From Streptomyces sp. RerS4 (GTDB lineage Bacteria > Actinomycetota > Actinomycetes > Streptomycetales > Streptomycetaceae), in the NCBI RefSeq assembly GCF_023515955.1, contig NZ_CP097322.1, positions 4,078,501-4,142,500 of the forward strand: a DNA stretch of 64,000 nucleotides. Reading direction: 5' to 3'. Below the pieces are notes generated by a model. The model had not been told where the DNA came from, did not search any database, and saw nothing but the letters and a program-made list of their open reading frames with translations. Made by a program: the position numbers and the translations under genes. Of this stretch, positions 59,450 to 64,000 are shown piece after piece. Each line of letters opens with the position of its first letter. Position 1 is the first letter of the stretch.

Positions 59450-60040
59450 CTACTCGCGCGGCGGTGGCGCGGGCGGCCAGGGCTCGTCCGGCGAGGCGGG
59501 GCGGTGGGGCGGCTGCGGGGTGTCGGGGCCGGTGGTGTCGGGGCCTCCGTAGTCCCGGTCCGGGGCGCGGTCGCGGTCGGGCAGGTCCCGGTCCCGGTCC
59601 CGGTCGCGGTCGCGGGGCGCGCGGCGGCGTCCGCGCATGACGGCCGCCGCGAGGAGCAGCAGGGCGCCGCCGGCGAAGGCCGCCGCCACGCCGTCCCCCA
59701 GGCCCCGGCCGTCGTCCCCGACCGACATCCCCCCGGCCGCCTGGCCCTGGCGGACCATCCACAGCACGGCGAAACCGAGGACGACGATCCCGGCGAGCCC
59801 CATCAGCAGCCGCGAACGCAGCACGATCGCCGCGAGCGTGAGCAGCGCGGCGAAGACGCAGGGCAGCAGGAGCGAGCCGAACAGCGCGGCCGACTCGGCG
59901 GTGATGCCGGCGCCGGAGAACAGTTCCTCGACGCGGTAGTCGCGGCCCCGCCGGCCGTCGTACCAGGCCCGGAACGGGCTCCAGACGGCCGCCGTCGCCC
60001 CGATCAGTCCCAACAGCGCGCCGAACGCGTTACGGATCAT
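59450..60040 (-). CDS. Conserved membrane protein with Arg/Asp tail
   Basis: The 196-residue protein has about four membrane segments (GALLGLIGATAAVWSPF, LFGSLLLPCVFAALLTLAAIV, LLMGLAGIVVLGFAVLWMV, VAAAFAGGALLLLAAAVM) and a C-terminal repetitive tail RDRDRDRDLPDRDRAPDRD, coded by GGTCCC/GGTCGC repeats at 59565-59612. Probably an integral membrane protein of unknown role. Confidence 0.78.
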   Translation of the reverse strand: MIRNAFGALLGLIGATAAVWSPFRAWYDGRRGRDYRVEELFSGAGITAESAALFGSLLLPCVFAALLTLAAIVLRSRLLMGLAGIVVLGFAVLWMVRQGQAAGGMSVGDDGRGLGDGVAAAFAGGALLLLAAAVMRGRRRAPRDRDRDRDRDLPDRDRAPDRDYGGPDTTGPDTPQPPHRPASPDEPWPPAPPPRE

Positions 60041-60117
60041 GATCCCGACGCTACGCCGGGCCCCGGGGCCCCGCACGCCGGACGGGGCGTGCGGGGAGAG
60101 GGCGCGCGCGGGCGGGC

Positions 60118-60561
60118 CTATCGGGTGCCGCGGGCCGATCGGACGCGGTCGCGCAGGGCCTCGTTCATCGCGGTGAAGTCACGGGCGGTGCCGTCGAGCA
60201 TCCTGCCGAGGAGGGGGACGAGCAGCCCCCGGAAGCGCTCGCCGTGCTCCAGGCGGGTGGTGCGTCCGGGGCCTTCGGCCAGGCGGAAGTAGTGCTCGCC
60301 GTCGAAGAGGCCGCGTACGAGGAAGTGGCCGATCCAGCGCAGTTCGGTGGCGGGCTTGGCGACCACGACGGTCGGGCGGAAGGTGGCGGGCTTCCCGGAC
60401 CGCGGGTACATCGTCAACGTCAGCCGCTCCCCGACGGCCACCTCGCCGGCGGCCTCCCGGATGAACGGGTTCCAGGTGCAGTGGCGCGGCAGGTCGACCA
60501 GGGTCGCCCAGACCTCTTCGGGGGTCGCGTCGATGGTGATCTCGGTGGCGATGGTGCGCAC
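60118..60561 (-). CDS. SRPBCC (START-like) domain protein
   Basis: The 147-residue protein has the polyketide-cyclase/START-like fold (ITIDATPEEVWATLVDLPRHCTWNPFIREAAG, LRWIGHFLVRGLFDGEHYFRLAEG). It binds hydrophobic ligands. GTG 60561 starts it. It is convergent to nothing obvious and 219 bp from the next gene on the same strand. Confidence 0.85.
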   Translation of the reverse strand: MRTIATEITIDATPEEVWATLVDLPRHCTWNPFIREAAGEVAVGERLTLTMYPRSGKPATFRPTVVVAKPATELRWIGHFLVRGLFDGEHYFRLAEGPGRTTRLEHGERFRGLLVPLLGRMLDGTARDFTAMNEALRDRVRSARGTR

Positions 60562-60783
60562 GGGTGCCGGCTCCTCGGTGTGGTGGCTGATCGCCGAAGG
60601 GACGCGGAGCTGTGCGGTGTGCCGCCGGGTTCGGTGCTCGGGAATGCAACCACGGATCCGGGTCGGGTGGGGTGGCGCGGAGGATGTCTTCGCTGGTGGC
60701 GGACGGAGTGGAGGGGCGTGTTCCGGGTGCGGGGTGGCGTATGGCGATACGTCGGGCGGGCGGGCGATCGGCGGCCGGGCCGG

Positions 60784-61359
60784 TTACTCGGCCGCGCGGC
60801 CCTCGATCTTCGTCTTCAGGGCGTCGAGGAGCTCGCGGACCAGGCCGATCGAGGTCTCGTCGGTCAGGTCGCCGTTCTCGTCGAAGCGCTCGTGGGAGCG
60901 GAAGAGGTGCACCTCGGGCTTGACGACCACGTCGGTGTTCGTCCAGACGAACACCTGGCGCAGCGCGAGCTGGGCGCGGACGGTGCCGAAGTTCGTGGGC
61001 GCCGCGCCGAGGATCGCGACGGGCTTGCGCAGCAGGGGCAGGCCCTCCCGCTGCGTCCAGTCGGTGCTGACCCAGTCGATGGCGTTCTTCAGGACGCCGG
61101 GGACGGAGTAGTTGAACTCCGGCGTGGCGATGAGGAGGCCGTCGGCCTCCGTGACGCGACGGCGCAGCGCGGCGACGGGCGCCGGGCGAACTTCGGGGGT
61201 GTCGAGGTCGAGGTCGTAGGGCGGGATCGCGCGCAGGTCCTCGTAGATCTCGATGGCCAGGCCGGCGGGCTGGTGCTTGCGGGCGGCGCGCAGCAGGGCG
61301 GAGTTGTGGGAGTCGGCGCGCAGGCTGCCGGAGATGGCGAGGATCTTGAACTCGGGCAT
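60784..61359 (-). CDS. NADPH-dependent FMN reductase (chromate/quinone reductase type)
   Basis: The 191-residue flavodoxin-like protein has the FMN-binding ISGSLRADSHNSALLRAA, the loop ATPEFNYSVPGVLKNAIDWVS and ILGAAPTNFGTVRAQLAL. It reduces quinones, azo dyes or metals with NAD(P)H. It is a single gene with a normal ribosome binding site (GGGGAGACC before the ATG). Confidence 0.9.
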   Translation of the reverse strand: MPEFKILAISGSLRADSHNSALLRAARKHQPAGLAIEIYEDLRAIPPYDLDLDTPEVRPAPVAALRRRVTEADGLLIATPEFNYSVPGVLKNAIDWVSTDWTQREGLPLLRKPVAILGAAPTNFGTVRAQLALRQVFVWTNTDVVVKPEVHLFRSHERFDENGDLTDETSIGLVRELLDALKTKIEGRAAE

Positions 61360-61470
61360 GGTGGTCTCCCCCTCGGGTGGTCGGCTCTGCGGCCACCCTG
61401 GGCGGTCCGGTTCCAGCGCGCGGTAACCGCCCGGTCATCGAACCGCCCGGTCATCGCGGGCCGGCGGGGG

Positions 61471-62247
61471 TCATCGCAGCCGGGGCGCCTCCCCGGACCG
61501 CCGCGCGCCGAAGAGGTCCGCCTGCCGCTCCGGCGGCAGGTTCCCGAGGGCGATCAGGGCCGGGGCCTGGTCCAGGGCCTGCTGGAGCGCGGCCCGCTTC
61601 GCCGACCACAGGGCCCGTACGGTGCCCTGTACGGCCCGCGTCGGAAAGCCGGCCAGCGTACGCGCCGATCGCAGGGCCGCTTCCAGGAGTTCCCCGGGCT
61701 CGGCCAGCTCGGAGACCAGTCCGATCTCGTACGCCCGGCGCGCGGAGAGCCGTTCCGCCGTGCCCATCAGGGACATCCTGGCGACCTCCCCGAACGGCAT
61801 CCGCTGCGCCATGTACACGGCCTCGTAGGCGCTGACCATGCCGTAGCTGGTGTGCGGGTCGAAGTAGGTGGCCGTCGTGGACGACACGATGAACTCCGCC
61901 TCGCCCAGCAGGTAGAAGGCCCCGCCGCAGGCCATCCCGTTGACGGCGGCGACCACCGGCTTCCACAGGTCGTTGGCCTTCGGGCCGACGGCGATCAGCG
62001 GATCGTCCACCGAGTACGGCGACGGCGGCTGCGCCACCTCCACCGACCGGTCGATCCCCGTGCAGAACGCCGCCGTGCCGGCGCCCGTCACCACCACCGC
62101 CCGCACGTCCTCGTCGTGGCGCAGCTCGCGCCACAGGGCGGCGAGGTCGGCGGCCGTGTCGAGGTCGATGGCGTTGTGCCGGCGCTCCCGGTCCAGGGTG
62201 ACGAGCGCGACCCCGGTCGCCTCGTCCCGCTCCACCCGCAGCGTCAT
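61471..62247 (-). CDS. Enoyl-CoA hydratase/isomerase family protein
   Basis: The 258-residue crotonase-fold protein has VTGAGTAAFCTGIDRS (oxyanion-hole Cys/Gly) and VAAVNGMACGGAFYLLGEAEFIVSS. The second catalytic region, DPHTSYGMVSAYEAVYMAQRMPFG, lacks the standard Glu pattern, so a hydrolase or isomerase role is possible. The ATG overlaps the stop of the upstream DUF35 gene. It is the third gene of the thiolase operon. Confidence 0.9.
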   Translation of the reverse strand: MTLRVERDEATGVALVTLDRERRHNAIDLDTAADLAALWRELRHDEDVRAVVVTGAGTAAFCTGIDRSVEVAQPPSPYSVDDPLIAVGPKANDLWKPVVAAVNGMACGGAFYLLGEAEFIVSSTTATYFDPHTSYGMVSAYEAVYMAQRMPFGEVARMSLMGTAERLSARRAYEIGLVSELAEPGELLEAALRSARTLAGFPTRAVQGTVRALWSAKRAALQQALDQAPALIALGNLPPERQADLFGARRSGEAPRLR

Positions 62248-62690
62248 GCCTTCTCCAGGATCCAGCGCGGCACGGTCACCCCGCCGATCTCGGTGAAGAC
62301 GACCTGCACCCGGGCGCCGATGCGCAGCCGGGCCGGGTCGACCGAGTCGAGGGCGGCGTCGGCGGTGGTGACGAGGTTCCCGGCGAGCCGGATCAGCGGG
62401 TCCTCGGCGAGCTCCACGAGGATGACGTTGTACGGGGCCTGCGCGGCGTACGCGGGCAGCAGCGGCGGGTGGGGGCGTACGTAGGACCAGATCCGGCCGC
62501 GTCCGCTCATCGGCCGCCACTCGCTCTCGAAGGACTGGCAGCGCGGGCAGCAGGGGCGGGGCGGGAAGCGCAGTCGGCCGCAGGCGGAGCAGGCCTGGAC
62601 GCGCAGTTCGCCCCGGGCGGCGTACTCCCAGAAGGGGGCGCCGTCCTCGTCGGGGACGGGAAGCAGCAGTTCGTCGGTGGTGGCGGTCAT
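62244..62690 (-). CDS. DUF35 zinc-ribbon/OB-fold protein, partner of the adjacent thiolase
   Basis: The 148-residue protein has the helix FWEYAARGELRVQAC, a zinc ribbon (CSACGRLRFPPRPCCPRC) and an OB fold (GRIWSYVRPHPPLLPAY, YNVILVELAEDPLIRLAGNLV). It lies 13 bp downstream of an SCP-x-type thiolase gene. In mycobacterial steroid degradation the equivalent pair Ltp2/ChsH2 forms a retro-aldolase. Similar use here is inference. Confidence 0.9.
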   Translation of the reverse strand: MTATTDELLLPVPDEDGAPFWEYAARGELRVQACSACGRLRFPPRPCCPRCQSFESEWRPMSGRGRIWSYVRPHPPLLPAYAAQAPYNVILVELAEDPLIRLAGNLVTTADAALDSVDPARLRIGARVQVVFTEIGGVTVPRWILEKA

Positions 62691-62703
62691 CGTCGCTCGC
62701 TCC

Positions 62704-63855
62704 TCAGGCGCGCAGCAGGATCGCGGACGTGGGGACACCCTCGCCCGCCGTCACCAGGCAGGTCGCGGCGTCCGGCACCTGGGCGGTGGAGGCGCCGCGC
62801 AGCTGCTTGACGCCCTCGTTGATCAGGTTGAAGCCGTGGACGTAGGCCTCGCTGAGGCCGCCGCCGCCGGTGTTGATGGGGAGCCGGCCGCCCCTCTCCA
62901 GGGCGCCGCCCTCGGTGAAGGCGGCGCCCTCGCCGCGTCCGCAGAAGCCGTAGCCCTCCAGGGAGAGCGGGATGAGGGGGGTGAAGGCGTCGTAGATCTG
63001 GGCGACGTCGACGTCCTGGGGGCCGAAGTCGGCCTGTTTCCACAGGTGGCGGGCGGCGGTCCAGGCGGGGCCGGACAGGGGGTCGTCGTTCCAGTAGTTG
63101 ACCATCCCGTGGTGCTGGGCGGGCAGGCCCTGGGCCACGGAGTGCACGTAGACGGGCTTGTGGCGGCAGTCGCGGGCGCGCTCGGCGGAGACGATGACGC
63201 AGGCCAGGGCGCCGTCGGTCTCCAGGCAGTTGTCGAAGAGGCAGAGCGGGTCGCTGATCATGCGGGAGGTCATGTACATCTCACGGGTCAGCGGGCGGTC
63301 GTACATCATGGCGGCCGGGTTCTCGTTGGCCCGGTTGCGGCAGGCCATGGCGACGTTGAAGAGGTGGTCGCGGGTGGCGCCGTACTCGTGCATGTAGCGG
63401 CGGGCCAGCATGCCGATCTCGTCGGCGGGGCGCAGCAGGCCGAAGGGGCGGGTCCACTGGCCGGGGGTGGGGAGCTGGACGGCGGTGTTCTTCCAGGGGC
63501 GGGGGCCGGAGCCGCGTTTGCGGGAGCGCCAGGCGACGCCGACGGTGGCCTGGCCGGTGGCGACGGCGGCGGCGAGGTGGCCGACGGTGGCGCAGGAACC
63601 GCCGCCGCCGTAGCCGACCTTGGAGAAGAAGGTGACGTCGCCGGCGCCGATGGCCTTGGCGACCTCGACCTCGTCGGTCTCCTCCATGGTGTAGGAGGCG
63701 AAGGCGTCGACCTCGGCGGGGGCGATGCCGGCGTCGGCGAGGGCGGCGAGGATGGCCCGGCAGGCCAATTCCTTCTCGGATTGGGGGAGTTGTTTCGCGA
63801 AGGGGGTCTGGCCGATGCCGACTATTGCCGTAGCGTCCTTGAGTGTTGCCGCCAT
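62704..63855 (-). CDS. SCP-x/Ltp-type thiolase
   Basis: The 383-residue thiolase-fold protein has AIVGIGQTPFAKQLPQSEKELAC, TFFSKVGYGGGGSCATVGHLAAAV near the nucleophile region, and GGGGLSEAYVHGFNLINEGVKQL with the conserved His. The classic Cys is replaced in a Gly/Ser loop, as in Ltp retro-aldolases. ATG 63855 has GGAGG. The promoter carries operator site 10. Part of the thiolase/DUF35/hydratase operon. Confidence 0.9.
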   Translation of the reverse strand: MAATLKDATAIVGIGQTPFAKQLPQSEKELACRAILAALADAGIAPAEVDAFASYTMEETDEVEVAKAIGAGDVTFFSKVGYGGGGSCATVGHLAAAVATGQATVGVAWRSRKRGSGPRPWKNTAVQLPTPGQWTRPFGLLRPADEIGMLARRYMHEYGATRDHLFNVAMACRNRANENPAAMMYDRPLTREMYMTSRMISDPLCLFDNCLETDGALACVIVSAERARDCRHKPVYVHSVAQGLPAQHHGMVNYWNDDPLSGPAWTAARHLWKQADFGPQDVDVAQIYDAFTPLIPLSLEGYGFCGRGEGAAFTEGGALERGGRLPINTGGGGLSEAYVHGFNLINEGVKQLRGASTAQVPDAATCLVTAGEGVPTSAILLRA

Positions 63856-63911
63856 CGCCACCTCCGGGGCTGCGTGCGTCAGTGCTGACAGCCGCGAAGG
63901 CTACAGCTAAT

Positions 63912-63926
63912 CTGACGGATAGTCAG
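63912..63926. promoter_or_regulatory. Operator palindrome (site 10)
   Basis: CTGACGGATAGTCAG, one mismatch, 57 bp upstream of the thiolase start and 28 bp upstream of the rightmost partial gene. Confidence 0.7.
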
Positions 63927-63953
63927 CTACTGGGATCGCAGGGAGGGCGAGCG

Positions 63954-64000
63954 ATGGTCGACGACGCGGGCGAGCACGACGGATCGCAACACCGAAACGG
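63954..64000 (+). CDS. Partial gene at the window edge
   Basis: ATG 63954 preceded by GGGAGGG at good spacing reads MVDDAGEHDGSQHRN and runs off the window. Operator site 10 lies 28 bp upstream, so this gene probably belongs to the same regulon. Too short to name. Confidence 0.55.
   Translation, partial: MVDDAGEHDGSQHRN

Noticed and set aside
62687..63888. Long plus-strand ORF opposite the thiolase (Gly/Val/Asp-rich)
   Set aside because: It is the complement-frame reading of the strongly supported thiolase. The skewed composition is typical of high-GC shadow frames.

Overview
The window is high-GC DNA with GTG/TTG starts, strongly GC-biased third codon positions, purine-rich ribosome binding sites and rare TTA codons, which points to a Streptomyces chromosome. 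The order from a dmdR1-like iron repressor, through an SCO4402-type protein and purU, to an afsK-type kinase resembles, from memory, the SCO4394 to SCO4423 core region of S. coelicolor. No database was searched.

Layout. 1-5.6 kb: end of the DtxR/IdeR repressor, an alpha/beta hydrolase, a lectin-tailed Ser/Thr kinase and a divergent quinone-reductase/GlxA-type regulator pair. 5.6-7.9 kb: two tiny genes whose products end in TTAWE. They share a conserved leader and flank a TrmB/LuxR-type regulator, and they look like an undescribed peptide-regulator module. 8-20.4 kb: a secreted CHAP protein, an ABC exporter, a primase-like protein, an NsdA/SpaA-type regulator, a proline-rich membrane protein, a solute-binding lipoprotein, purU and an EF-hand protein. 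20.7-23.4 kb: a DUF5701-like gene, a 158-bp MITE and an ECF sigma/zinc-finger pair.

23.4-63.9 kb: scattered catabolic operons for an unknown CoA-activated substrate. They include an AMP-ligase, four acyl-CoA dehydrogenases, an amidohydrolase, a short-chain dehydrogenase, a zinc alcohol dehydrogenase, a flavin reductase, a cyclase, two enoyl-CoA hydratases, an NDP-forming acyl-CoA synthetase, a flavin monooxygenase, two SCP-x type thiolases, two DUF35 zinc-ribbon/OB-fold proteins and an F420-type reductase. Ten near-identical 15-bp palindromes (CTGACG-NNN-CGTCAG) lie in the promoters of these operons, so they probably form one TetR-type regulon. The TetR gene at 54365-55012 is the best candidate repressor.

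Several unrelated loci interrupt the catabolic operons. The main one is an atropopeptide (tryptorubin-type) RiPP locus at 29.7-32.2 kb. It has a 26-residue precursor ending in AWYIWY, absent from ordinary ORF calls because of its length, followed by two overlapping cytochrome P450 genes. Others are an ECF sigma operon starting with a 29-residue membrane peptide, and an XRE/NUDIX cassette between 26-bp inverted repeats. An afsK-like kinase with a PQQ-type propeller and a cyclophilin lie at 56.3-59.4 kb.

Three long genes (the lectin kinase, the zinc-finger anti-sigma-like protein and afsK) are readable only across apparent single-base frameshifts in GC-rich stretches. Sequencing or assembly error is the simplest explanation, but it needs checking.
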